From assembly GCA_003662715.1 (NCBI GenBank), contig QMYO01000076.1:1-7256 (forward strand): a stretch of 7,256 bases of DNA, in the 5' to 3' direction. The notes beneath the pieces were generated by a model, which was given only the letters and a program-made list of their open reading frames with translations, was not told the origin of the DNA and searched no databases. Positions 1-6,147 of the stretch are shown here, piece after piece. A program made the translations under genes and the position numbers. This DNA comes from Candidatus Bathyarchaeota archaeon (GTDB taxonomy: Archaea > Thermoproteota > Bathyarchaeia > Bathyarchaeales > Bathyarchaeaceae). Each line of letters begins with the position of its first letter. Position 1 is the stretch's first letter.

Positions 1-1323
1 ATATGTCCCCTCCGCGTATTCTGTTGCATCCCAATAGATATCGTAGTCTGGAGGATACCAGTAGCCTTGACTTGAACCATTAATCAAGAGCTCTACAGCA
101 TAGACACCACTAAGCTCATCTGAGGCAGAAACATCAACAGAAACATATGTTCCAACCCAACTACCATCGCTTGGAGAAACTATGTCGACAACGGGAGGCA
201 CTGCTTCCATAATTGAATATACTGATAATGTTTCTGAGGAAGAAATTGATACTCCGAAAAACTCGAGTAGAGAATCGTCGTCAATGTCACTTACAAATAG
301 AAACACCGTATTTGGAAGTTCAAACAAGGTGACGCTGGAAACATCGTTAAGGGAAGTAGAGTTAAGTAAACTACATACTTCGTGATACGGCTCCCAACAC
401 GGTACATCAAACCATTCTGAGAACGGTGGTTGTGGGTAAATCGAACCAATACCAAGCTCATCAAGTAAAATTACTTCACATATGCCATCAGCATCGAGGT
501 CAAGTGGTATTGCGGCAATGTAGCCTATTCCCCCCGTTATTATCGCTTTTTCAGGCTTTTTCTCAATATCATATATTCTAACATCATCACTTGTCATAAC
601 GGTTAGCTCTGGCTTCTCATCTCCATCCAACTCTGTAATTTCCAAACCCTTAATATACAGGTTACTGGGCAATAGATGAGTCCAGAGTAAGCTCCCGTTA
701 AATAGAACCGCTACACCGTAAGCATCAAAATCACTGTCATAGAAGCTTACTGCTATGTAATTGTCAGATAATGCAATATAATTCTCAAAATATCCATTAG
801 CTGTGGGGCTGATGATCTGGGAGCAGTTTCCACCTTGATATAGAATCATCATTTCGGCATCCCAGTAATCAATGACTACCACCTCATTTCCAGATGCAGA
901 GAGATCCCAGTCGCCAGCAAACGCATCATTAACACTGAAGTCACTTGAAATGTATATAGGAGAAACTGTTATCGTTTGATTAACGTATATGTCGAAGACC
1001 GTTATTTCCAAGTAGTATTCACCAAAGATAAGATCGTAGTATGCCCCCTCTACCAATATTACATCATCTACACCATCACCAGTCCAGTCAGCAATTGCAA
1101 GTACTCTTTCATACTCTGGTATTGTGAAGTTTGCTATTTTAGTTCCATCGTCATCGTAAATGATCGTTACGTTTCCCGTACTGGGTATTATTACTATTTC
1201 TGGGAGATTGTCCCCATCTAAATCGGCAATTCTTCCCCAAGCAATTGATGTGTTAAGTTTTATTTGCCATGTTACATCCACTCCGTTATAGTAACGTAAC
1301 CCGTGGTGGAAGAGCCTATAATC
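1..1323 (-). CDS. Secreted surface protein, main part: FG-GAP/VCBS-like beta-propeller plus Ig-like domain (partial, no start of its own)
   Basis: The minus strand is open without a stop from 1323 to the left edge, about 440 codons, and the gene continues off the window. The translation contains repeated Asp-rich motifs of the FG-GAP/VCBS kind: ADLDGDNLPEIVI (about 1227-1186), IADWTGDGVDDVILV (1095-1051), FAGDWDLSASGNEVVVID (918-868), a weaker one near 760-710, LEITELDGDEKPELTVM (645-595), IPLDLDADGICEVILLD (510-460) and VSDIDDDSLLEFFGV (291-250). Such DxDGDxxxE loops bind calcium in integrin-like beta-propellers, and seven units would make one propeller. From about 198 leftwards an Ig-like domain begins (PPVVDIVSPSDGS, then VELLINGS). 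The piece has no signal peptide and no convincing start (a GTG lies at 1281). It is read here as the continuation of the 1272-1640 reading frame after a -1 frame break. Ligand and function are unknown; adhesion or surface display is inferred. Confidence 0.82.
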
Positions 1324-1640
1324 TCAGCTTCTGTTAAAGCATAATAGTATGTTCCCGTAGTTTCATTATATTCTTTAGAATAGATTACCACAATCCATGT
1401 GCTAAACCCGTACCAATACTGGTATTGCCAATTCCAAACATAGATAATCTCACCACTTGAATGATAAATATCGACTTCTTTTACAAACTTCATTTCAGGA
1501 GGTATCACCTCTGGTGGATCACTTATTTTCGTTTGTATATTTGTGGAAACTATCGGCGTAGTTGCAGAAACCGTGGATATTAGGCTTAGTGTCAGAAGAA
1601 GCAATATTAGTGGTATAATTAATTTCTTCTTCCAGAGCAT
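1272..1640 (-). CDS. N-terminal fragment of the secreted beta-propeller surface protein (signal peptide, frame-broken)
   Basis: This 122-residue frame starts at ATG (1640-1638) behind a good Shine-Dalgarno site GGTGAGGT (1655-1648), spaced 7 nt. It opens with a typical signal peptide: MLWKKK, a hydrophobic core rich in Leu and Ile, then STVSA as a likely cleavage region near residue 26. The rest is Pro-, Tyr- and Trp-rich and resembles an extracellular beta domain, with one sequon (NETT). The frame stops with TAA at 1272, while the -1 frame is already open from 1323 and runs into the FG-GAP repeats. The two frames therefore overlap by about 50 nt and look like one gene. A plausible join is SSTTG followed by LRYYNGVDVTW, near 1300. 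No slippery heptamer is visible in the overlap, so a missing base or a real mutation is likelier than programmed recoding. A free 122-residue secreted protein is the alternative. Confidence 0.75.
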   Translation of the reverse strand: MLWKKKLIIPLILLLLTLSLISTVSATTPIVSTNIQTKISDPPEVIPPEMKFVKEVDIYHSSGEIIYVWNWQYQYWYGFSTWIVVIYSKEYNETTGTYYYALTEAEIIGSSTTGYVTITEWM

Positions 1641-1647
1641 GAAGTCT

Positions 1648-1655
1648 ACCTCACC
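1648..1655 (-). promoter_or_regulatory. Shine-Dalgarno site of the minus-strand surface protein
   Basis: GGTGAGGT on the minus strand lies 7 nt before the ATG at 1640. It supports this ATG as the real start, directly followed by a signal peptide. Confidence 0.7.
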
Positions 1656-1679
1656 TACCTTATATTACCATACTATATC

Positions 1680-1689
1680 TTTGCTACCA
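1680..1689 (+). repeat. TTTGCTACCA motif, copy 1 (candidate operator)
   Basis: TTTGCTACCA sits in the divergent promoter region. It matches the first ten bases of the tandem TTTGCTACCAAA repeat at 2090-2113, on the same strand. Its place within about 45 nt of the minus-strand start codon puts it in or next to that gene's core promoter. Regulatory function is inferred from recurrence and position only. Confidence 0.45.
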
Positions 1690-1735
1690 TTTTTATTATT
1701 TTTGTTAGTAAAATCGGTATCAAAAATTTGATTAC

Positions 1736-1742
1736 GAGGTGA
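1736..1742 (+). promoter_or_regulatory. Shine-Dalgarno site deciding the TTG start at 1749
   Basis: GAGGTGA ends 6 nt before the TTG at 1749. No in-frame ATG lies near the beginning of this gene, so this site is the main reason for choosing the TTG. The GTG inside the motif is in another frame. Confidence 0.6.
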
Positions 1743-1748
1743 ACAAGC

Positions 1749-1949
1749 TTGTTAGCGAAGGGTGTAACAAAATTGGTATTAGAAAAGGAAACAACAATTA
1801 CAAGGGAAGGCCGTAGTGGAGCTAAAATATATATTCCATCGGATATAGTTAAGGATTCTCAATTCCCATTTAAAATTGGAGAGAAAGTTCTATTAAAAAT
1901 AGATGTTGAAAACAATAGGTTAATTGTAGAGAAAGCAGAGCAGAAATAA
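1749..1949 (+). CDS. AbrB/MazE/SpoVT-like small DNA-binding protein
   Basis: This gene encodes 66 residues from a TTG start with a well-placed GAGGTGA site upstream. The body fits the swapped-hairpin AbrB/MazE/SpoVT fold: a first beta strand with basic residues (TITREGRSGAKIYIPSDIV, about 16-34), the IP turn, a GEKVLLKID strand (about 44-52) and a last strand NRLIVEKAE. The family usually binds DNA as a dimer through the basic N-terminal hairpin, acting as a transcription regulator or as the antitoxin of a toxin-antitoxin pair. No toxin gene follows; the next 230 bases are non-coding. A regulator role is therefore favoured. It lies between two divergent surface-protein genes, and GCTACCA motifs occur on both sides, which suggests it may control itself and its neighbours. 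The family call is from sequence pattern only; the target sites are inferred. Confidence 0.68.
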   Translation: MLAKGVTKLVLEKETTITREGRSGAKIYIPSDIVKDSQFPFKIGEKVLLKIDVENNRLIVEKAEQK

Positions 1950-2049
1950 TCATTCAGAAGAACATCCTACTTCACCTATCGCTACTGAGGCATCAAGATT
2001 TAGTATTTTATCTGTCTTTTCAAGAAATTACGTAGTTTAAGTGACAGTG

Positions 2050-2056
2050 GCTACCA
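2050..2056 (+). repeat. GCTACCA motif, copy 2 (isolated core)
   Basis: GCTACCA occurs within GTGGCTACCAATTC, nine bases before the TATA-like box at 2065. It shares the 7-base core with the copies at 1683, 2093 and 2105, but not the flanking Ts. Confidence 0.35.
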
Positions 2057-2064
2057 ATTCACGC

Positions 2065-2079
2065 TTTAAAAATATTTAT
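2065..2079 (+). promoter_or_regulatory. Candidate archaeal TATA box
   Basis: TTTAAAAATATTTAT matches the archaeal TATA consensus well. Transcription would start about 25 bases downstream, near 2090-2105, exactly where the tandem TTTGCTACCAAA repeats lie. That layout suits a repressor blocking polymerase. A second candidate box, TATTAATTATAAC (2134-2146), would give a much shorter leader, so the true promoter is undecided. Confidence 0.45.
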
Positions 2080-2089
2080 CTTCTTTCAT

Positions 2090-2113
2090 TTTGCTACCAA
2101 ATTTGCTACCAAA
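2090..2113 (+). repeat. Two exact tandem copies of TTTGCTACCAAA (candidate operator)
   Basis: TTTGCTACCAAA is present at 2090-2101 and again at 2102-2113, head to tail with no spacer. The 12-base period is close to one helical turn, so proteins bound to both units would sit on the same face of the DNA. The core also occurs at 1683 and 2050 in the neighbouring intergenic DNA. A double operator for a small regulator, possibly the AbrB-like protein just upstream, is the likely reading; this is inference. Confidence 0.6.
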
Positions 2114-2165
2114 AAATTAAAAGAATAATGAAGTATTAATTATAACAACCATTATCATACTAGAT

Positions 2166-2171
2166 GGGGGA
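2166..2171 (+). promoter_or_regulatory. Ribosome binding site before the GTG at 2181
   Basis: GGGGGA lies 9 nt upstream of GTG 2181. The GTG is immediately followed by a signal peptide, which supports this start. Confidence 0.55.
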
Positions 2172-2180
2172 AGAAAACAC

Positions 2181-4202
2181 GTGGCTCGAATAACATATAA
2201 ACTTCTTATATTCCTCCTTCTATGTACTCTCTGCATACCATCATTCATAATTAACGAAGCCATTACTCAAACACTACCTCTTTCAGTTAATTCAATGTCT
2301 CTCCAAACAGATTACAACCTACCCACCGTTTTTAAGAGTGGAGAGAACATCCAAGTAAGCTTAATACGTACACCCGCAACCATATATGGATGGCAATCTA
2401 CAATTGTTTTTGCGAACGTAATAGGAGATTTATCCGAGGTTTCGCTAAATGTTACAATAACAATAAGTGCCAATACAAATGCATCAATTGACGTATTACA
2501 ATATTTTGGTCTGGAAAGCTTCTTCCCGTACAACATAACAATAAACTATGCGATGAGACTCATTCCAATAACAAGAAACTGGTATGTGACAGCAATCCCT
2601 GGACTTCCAGCAATAACAGCAACATTTCAGTTTCTTCTTCAAACATACGCAATCCACGTTAATAGTACTGTTCACTACGAATTATTGATAGATGGAGAAG
2701 TAAAAGCATCAGACAACTACATCGTTCATGAAAAAGAAGAGTTAAACCTTCCACCCATAGTGATGACCAGTGTATACGACGTTCTACAAGACCCAAAAAT
2801 ATTCAATGAAACATTCGGCTTAGGTCCAAAAGGATGGGCCCTTAACCCCGATTCCACACTGAAAGTACTGGTGGTAGCATTTGACGATCATGGATTAAAA
2901 GAAAATAATGTAGTTTTCGAATACTCGGTAAGCGGCGGAACATGGACAACTGTACAATTAACACGAGACTCCCTTATGAATTTTCTCAGCAGTGCAGTGG
3001 ATAGCATTAATGGAGCAATTGACACAATTAATTATGCACTTCAACTATTAAGTTTACCAACACTTCCCACCATTGATATTCCATTATTCACATTTTACGC
3101 GGAGATTCCGCCGCAAAATCTTGGCAACTGGGTGATGTTCCGCGCAAATGCCACCGATAGTGATGGTGAACAATCTTCCTCACCAATGGGATTCTACTAC
3201 ATTAAAAATGGAGCAAGCGATACAAGAGTTCTAATTGTAGATCCACATGTTAAACTTTGGCTTCTCCAAGAAAACTTGAAAGCTTTAACCAATAAACTCC
3301 GCAAATACTGTGACTACGAATTTCCATCCGAGCTACTCGAAGAAATGACAATTCTCAACAAACTGGCAGACATCATAAGCAATTATAGTCCAGAACCGTT
3401 TCACCACTGGGAGCTCCTAGGAAAATACTACGACATCTACATCGCATACCCTGACCAAAACCTACAATCACTACTTAAAAATGCAAGTGAAGGGGGCTTT
3501 GAACCCCACGCAATAATACTAAGCAATCTATGGCTTGGATTAAATATTCCACAATACGAGTTAACCTTCACATGGGACCTAAAAGACATAAAAATAGATG
3601 AAGAAACAACGCTTTTCGATTGCTTACGCGACTACGTGAAAAGCCACCATGCCGGCCTCATAGCCACCTATGGAACCCTCAGCGACTGGATAATCTGGAC
3701 TGATGCAAACAACAAAATTAAAATTGGTAGTAGAGGACATGTAGGCAACTCACCCGAAGACCTCGACATATTAAATGAGAAGACTGTTGCAGCAATGCTA
3801 GGGCTACCAGAACTCGCACTATGGGAATATATAAGAGATAAATTCGCTGAAACACTAGTTGCATTAGGTGGAGCTTCTCCTCCCATATACGCCCTCGGCC
3901 TCCTCGTAGGTTCTCTACCACTTCAAGTTCCATCTATACCATTTAACGGAACCTTAACGGCAACTCTCGAGGGAGCTGAACATCCTATTTTACAAGGGCT
4001 TCCAGAGGAGTTCATTATGGAATGCCCATCCATATACAATCAGCTCGGATATAAGGCATATACTCAGGTAGGATGGCAGTTAGCAATGCCCAGAGCAATT
4101 GCTTATGAGGCGTGGAACCACGGCAACAATACGAGAGACATCGTAGAAAGCTATGTAAATATGCTTGGAATGTTGTTAAAAATGTCACAAATAATGTTTT
4201 AA
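2181..4202 (+). CDS. Large secreted surface protein, N-terminal part: beta domains and GATase1/ThuA-like domain (frame-broken at its end)
   Basis: This 673-residue frame starts at GTG. Residues 1-30 form a signal peptide (MARITYKLL, then a Leu/Ile/Cys core). Residues 40-345 are beta-rich and look like Ig/fibronectin-type material (for example KVLVVAFDDHGLKENNVVFE and FRANATDSDGE). From about 349 (RVLIVDPHVKLW) a Rossmann-like domain begins that resembles class I glutamine amidotransferase or ThuA folds: YDIYIAYPDQN, AIILSNLWLGL, LRDYVKSHHAGLIATYGTLS and AEHPILQGLPEEF (about 599-611). The place where amidotransferases carry the nucleophilic Cys reads ATYGTLSDW, with no Cys, so catalysis is doubtful. 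About ten N-glycosylation sequons are present. The last six residues (after K667) are probably out of frame: the domain continues in the -1 frame that runs to 5620. The role is unknown; an exposed cell-envelope protein is inferred. Confidence 0.83.
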   Translation: MARITYKLLIFLLLCTLCIPSFIINEAITQTLPLSVNSMSLQTDYNLPTVFKSGENIQVSLIRTPATIYGWQSTIVFANVIGDLSEVSLNVTITISANTNASIDVLQYFGLESFFPYNITINYAMRLIPITRNWYVTAIPGLPAITATFQFLLQTYAIHVNSTVHYELLIDGEVKASDNYIVHEKEELNLPPIVMTSVYDVLQDPKIFNETFGLGPKGWALNPDSTLKVLVVAFDDHGLKENNVVFEYSVSGGTWTTVQLTRDSLMNFLSSAVDSINGAIDTINYALQLLSLPTLPTIDIPLFTFYAEIPPQNLGNWVMFRANATDSDGEQSSSPMGFYYIKNGASDTRVLIVDPHVKLWLLQENLKALTNKLRKYCDYEFPSELLEEMTILNKLADIISNYSPEPFHHWELLGKYYDIYIAYPDQNLQSLLKNASEGGFEPHAIILSNLWLGLNIPQYELTFTWDLKDIKIDEETTLFDCLRDYVKSHHAGLIATYGTLSDWIIWTDANNKIKIGSRGHVGNSPEDLDILNEKTVAAMLGLPELALWEYIRDKFAETLVALGGASPPIYALGLLVGSLPLQVPSIPFNGTLTATLEGAEHPILQGLPEEFIMECPSIYNQLGYKAYTQVGWQLAMPRAIAYEAWNHGNNTRDIVESYVNMLGMLLKMSQIMF

Positions 4203-5620
4203 CGGAGGAAAACGCTACTAAAATATTAGATTCTTTGAAATGGGGTTTACACCGATTCTATAGGTCAATTATTGCTGCAAATATCACGAAATCCACATTT
4301 AATATAACTTTAAACATACCAAGCTACCCAGAACCAGTAACGATAAGTATACCAATAAATTATCAAACACTTCTACAACTATTACCAGTAAAAATCATAG
4401 CAATTTCCGACAAAGCTTTAGCTGGTATAATTGCTAGTGATAGATTTTGGGATGAACACGGTTATCGTTCAATATATTTCAGTTTTGAAGTAGAAGCTTC
4501 AGATAGCAGTGTAGCTGAGCTACTATTGAAAAACGCTGTATCCTGGGCAGTTCAATGGCAAAAGCTAAACACCACGGAGCTCTTGGGAAACCTTGTTAGA
4601 GTTCCTAAAGAAACCGCGCAATCATTCAGAAACACGCTTAATATGCTTCCTGGCAACGTACTTCATTCTAGTGGAACAATACTGGTAGAAGAAGGTTACT
4701 CTACAATTGAAATGTATCTAGTTAAGGACAAAACTTACTACATGGTTGTTGCGCATCCAACATGTGATAAAGTAAGCGTATTTGTTCTTGAAGGAGATGC
4801 AGAGATCTCTTCAACAGTAAATATAACAGCAAGGATCACCAACATTACAATTACCGCGAGTTCAAGTGGAACTGTGAAAATAGGGGTTAAGGCAGATCCA
4901 GATTCAAGTCTCAACCCCACATACGTCGCTGTAAAAGGTATAAATAATCTTCCCGTGATCTTCATAGAATCTCCAGCGAACAAAAGTTATATCAGGAGTA
5001 CTGTCACTATCGCGGTAAATGCAACCGATGACGACGGCATCACATCCATGGAAATTCTAATTAATGGAACAAAGGTATACACGGCGTCAAACGGAGGCAA
5101 CGTAACCTGTCGGTATTCATGGAACACTAGGAAATATGTTGATGGATTCTACAATGTAACCATTATTGCTTATGACCACTATACCTCTACAATCGCAAAG
5201 ATTATTGTCTTTGTCGACAATACTCCACCATCAATTCAAAATCTAAGCTATACTCCCACCAAGCCTACCACTGGGGAAGATGTTACAGTTATAGTGATGG
5301 TAACTGATGCTGGTAGTGGTGTGGAGAATGTGCTCCTCTCGTATAGTTTAGATGGTGCAGATTGGGTAAACATAACAATGAATGCAAAAGGTGGAAATAT
5401 ATACGAGGCTACAATACCAGGACAACCTGCAGGCAAAACTGTCCAATTCAAAGTGATAGCTTTTGATGTTACAGATAATGTAGCAGTAAGCTCAACCCAC
5501 AGTTACAAAGTAACATCTGGGGCTCCAACATTTGAAGTTCCATGGAGCTTAACAATCGGAGTAATTGTCGCCTTGATAGCTGTGACCACATTAATTACCG
5601 TTAAAAAACACCGAACATAA
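4112..5620 (+). CDS. Large surface protein, C-terminal part: end of GATase1-like domain, two Ig-like domains, membrane anchor
   Basis: An ATG at 4112 opens this 502-residue frame, but the true coding part probably begins at about 4178, after a -1 shift from the upstream frame. The first 22 residues (Arg- and Gln-rich) look like a shadow. From residue 24 (NVTNNVLTEENATKILDSL) the sequence is convincing and completes the amidotransferase-like domain, with SDRFWDEHGYRSIYFSFEVE and LLLKNAVSWAV near 110-146. About 282-367 is an Ig-like domain (IESPANKSY, then MEILINGT), and a second spans about 372-466 (TPPSIQNLSYTP onward, ending in VQFKVIAFDVTDN). Residues 478-497 form a transmembrane helix followed by KKHRT, a classic archaeal C-terminal anchor with the basic tail inside. 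About fourteen sequons are present. Joined to the upstream frame, the protein would be about 1146 residues. There is no signal peptide or ribosome binding site for an independent product. Confidence 0.8.
   Translation: MEPRQQYERHRRKLCKYAWNVVKNVTNNVLTEENATKILDSLKWGLHRFYRSIIAANITKSTFNITLNIPSYPEPVTISIPINYQTLLQLLPVKIIAISDKALAGIIASDRFWDEHGYRSIYFSFEVEASDSSVAELLLKNAVSWAVQWQKLNTTELLGNLVRVPKETAQSFRNTLNMLPGNVLHSSGTILVEEGYSTIEMYLVKDKTYYMVVAHPTCDKVSVFVLEGDAEISSTVNITARITNITITASSSGTVKIGVKADPDSSLNPTYVAVKGINNLPVIFIESPANKSYIRSTVTIAVNATDDDGITSMEILINGTKVYTASNGGNVTCRYSWNTRKYVDGFYNVTIIAYDHYTSTIAKIIVFVDNTPPSIQNLSYTPTKPTTGEDVTVIVMVTDAGSGVENVLLSYSLDGADWVNITMNAKGGNIYEATIPGQPAGKTVQFKVIAFDVTDNVAVSSTHSYKVTSGAPTFEVPWSLTIGVIVALIAVTTLITVKKHRT
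4178..4182 (+). other. A5 run at the likely -1 frame junction of the large surface protein
   Basis: The upstream frame reads TTA AAA ATG here and stops 18 bases later. Reading AAA one base earlier gives AAA AAT GTC and enters the downstream frame, joining LGMLLK to NVTNNVL. The run is a natural site for a lost base in sequencing or replication. The canonical heptamer for tandem slippage is not matched, since the bases are GTTAAAA. Confidence 0.55.
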
Positions 5621-5816
5621 CAACAACCAAACCATCTCCCCTATTTTTATCTCAAAATAAGTCTTATAATGACACATAGCACCAAATAAGAATATTTCAT
5701 AACAGAAAAGGAGCAAATAAGCCCTTCCCTGCGGAGAGAAAAAACTTATAATTGTGTTATATAAATGTTGATATGACAATAGTCGCAATATATAGCACAA
5801 CAAGTGGGGCCATACA
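5621..5816. other. Intergenic region before the GvpD-like ATPase gene
   Basis: I see no gene in these 196 bases. A T-run at 5643-5648 soon after the stop codon could terminate the upstream transcript. Two 8-base direct repeats are present, CTTATAAT (5663 and 5745) and CAAATAAG (5683 and 5714), of uncertain meaning. The distal end holds the candidate promoter and ribosome binding site of the next gene, which suggests the ATPase is transcribed on its own and not in an operon with the surface protein. Confidence 0.5.
5757..5767 (+). promoter_or_regulatory. Candidate TATA box of the ATPase gene
   Basis: TTATATAAATG is a good archaeal TATA match. A start about 25 bases further on would leave a leader of roughly 25-30 nt before the ATG at 5817, which carries GTGGGG (5804-5809) as a ribosome binding site. 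The AACTTATAATTG box at 5743-5754 is an alternative. Confidence 0.42.
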
Positions 5817-6116
5817 ATGGTTAAAAACACGCTGGAAATGCCTGAAGAAATTTTAAAATTTTTCTCAATAGAAGAAAACCAAACACTTCTCGTTAAAGGA
5901 GTTTCTGGAGTGGGGAAAACAACATTCGCACTAAAATGCCTAAAACTCTTTGCCTCCCCAAGATGCGGAATATACTATACGGCGAAAGCAAATCCAAAGA
6001 GAACATACAGTAGATACCCATGGATCAAAGACGTTTTACCACCAGAAAACATAATCGACGCAAGCAAAACACCTCACACCCTCCCTCGGCCGGCGCGGCG
6101 GGGGGGGGGGACGTGA
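5817..6116 (+). CDS. GvpD-like P-loop ATPase, N-terminal fragment (Walker A)
   Basis: This 99-residue frame starts at ATG with GTGGGG 7 nt upstream. It opens with MPEEILKFFSIEENQTLLVK and a perfect Walker A motif GVSGVGKT (residues 28-35), followed by TFALKCL. The stretch YSRYPWIKDVLPPENIIDAS (about 66-85) resembles the region after Walker A in archaeal GvpD-like ATPases, a RecA/KaiC-superfamily group. From residue 87 the sequence becomes HTLPRPARRGGGT and stops. Those residues come from a GC-only patch unlike anything else in the window. Walker B and the rest of the domain lie just downstream in the +1 frame (to 7191), so this is the first part of a broken gene. GvpD of halophiles regulates gas-vesicle genes; no such genes are seen here, so the role is open. 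Confidence 0.78.
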   Translation: MVKNTLEMPEEILKFFSIEENQTLLVKGVSGVGKTTFALKCLKLFASPRCGIYYTAKANPKRTYSRYPWIKDVLPPENIIDASKTPHTLPRPARRGGGT

Positions 6117-6119
6117 GGT
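6071..6119. repeat. Inverted repeat ACCTCAC / GTGAGGT enclosing the GC-only patch
   Basis: ACCTCAC (6071-6077) and GTGAGGT (6113-6119) are exact 7-base inverted copies. They flank the 6079-6110 patch, which also has a C-rich left side facing a G-rich right side. A hairpin or a fold-back read chimera would both give this shape. Confidence 0.5.
6079..6110 (+). repeat. GC-only patch ending in an 11-base G homopolymer (6100-6110)
   Basis: Thirty of these 32 bases are G or C, in an otherwise AT-rich gene, and they end in eleven consecutive Gs. The reading frame of the ATPase changes exactly here: the upstream frame dies at 6116, and the downstream frame is +1. Ten or thirteen Gs would make a single open frame. 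The patch is either a sequencing or assembly artefact or a slippage-prone tract. Confidence 0.85.
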
Positions 6120-6147
6120 CTTAGAGTATTCTTTTATTCCAGATTAT

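Larger units (their letters stand above)
1641..1748. promoter_or_regulatory. Divergent promoter region between surface-protein gene and AbrB-like gene
   Basis: These 108 bases separate two divergently transcribed genes and must hold both promoters. The stretch is very AT-rich. A run of A/T around 1690-1704 could serve as a TATA element on either strand. One copy of TTTGCTACCA (1680-1689) lies within it, 43 nt upstream of the minus-strand ATG and about 60 nt upstream of the plus-strand TTG. The same core recurs three times between 1950 and 2180. Exact transcription starts cannot be placed. Confidence 0.5.
1950..2180. other. Intergenic region upstream of the large membrane-anchored surface protein
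   Basis: I see no gene in these 231 bases. The first 90 hold nothing recognisable apart from a T-rich stretch (2012-2026) that might end transcription of the small regulator gene. Three GCTACCA cores follow (2050, 2093, 2105), with an archaeal TATA-like box at 2065-2079, a second AT-rich box at 2134-2146, and the ribosome binding site before the GTG at 2181. Confidence 0.6.

Noticed and set aside
182..385. 67-codon plus-strand open frame, and others on the plus strand up to 1731
   Set aside because: These lie opposite the minus-strand surface protein, whose translation is far more convincing (FG-GAP and Ig motifs, signal peptide). Ser/Thr-rich antisense is expected there.
1749..1949. Antitoxin of a toxin-antitoxin pair
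   Set aside because: The fold is compatible with MazE-type antitoxins, but no toxin frame lies in 1950-2180 or in the upstream divergent region.
2090..2113. CRISPR-like array
   Set aside because: The two TTTGCTACCAAA units are adjacent with no spacer and only 12 bases long; this is a tandem motif, not a repeat-spacer array.
4170..4200. Programmed -1 ribosomal frameshift signal
   Set aside because: The bases before the shift (GTTAAAA) do not fit the X XXY YYZ slippery pattern, and I see no obvious downstream stem; a lost A is simpler.
5663..5752. Direct repeats CTTATAAT and CAAATAAG as regulatory sites
   Set aside because: Eight-base AT-rich repeats are expected by chance in this composition, and the spacing suggests nothing specific.
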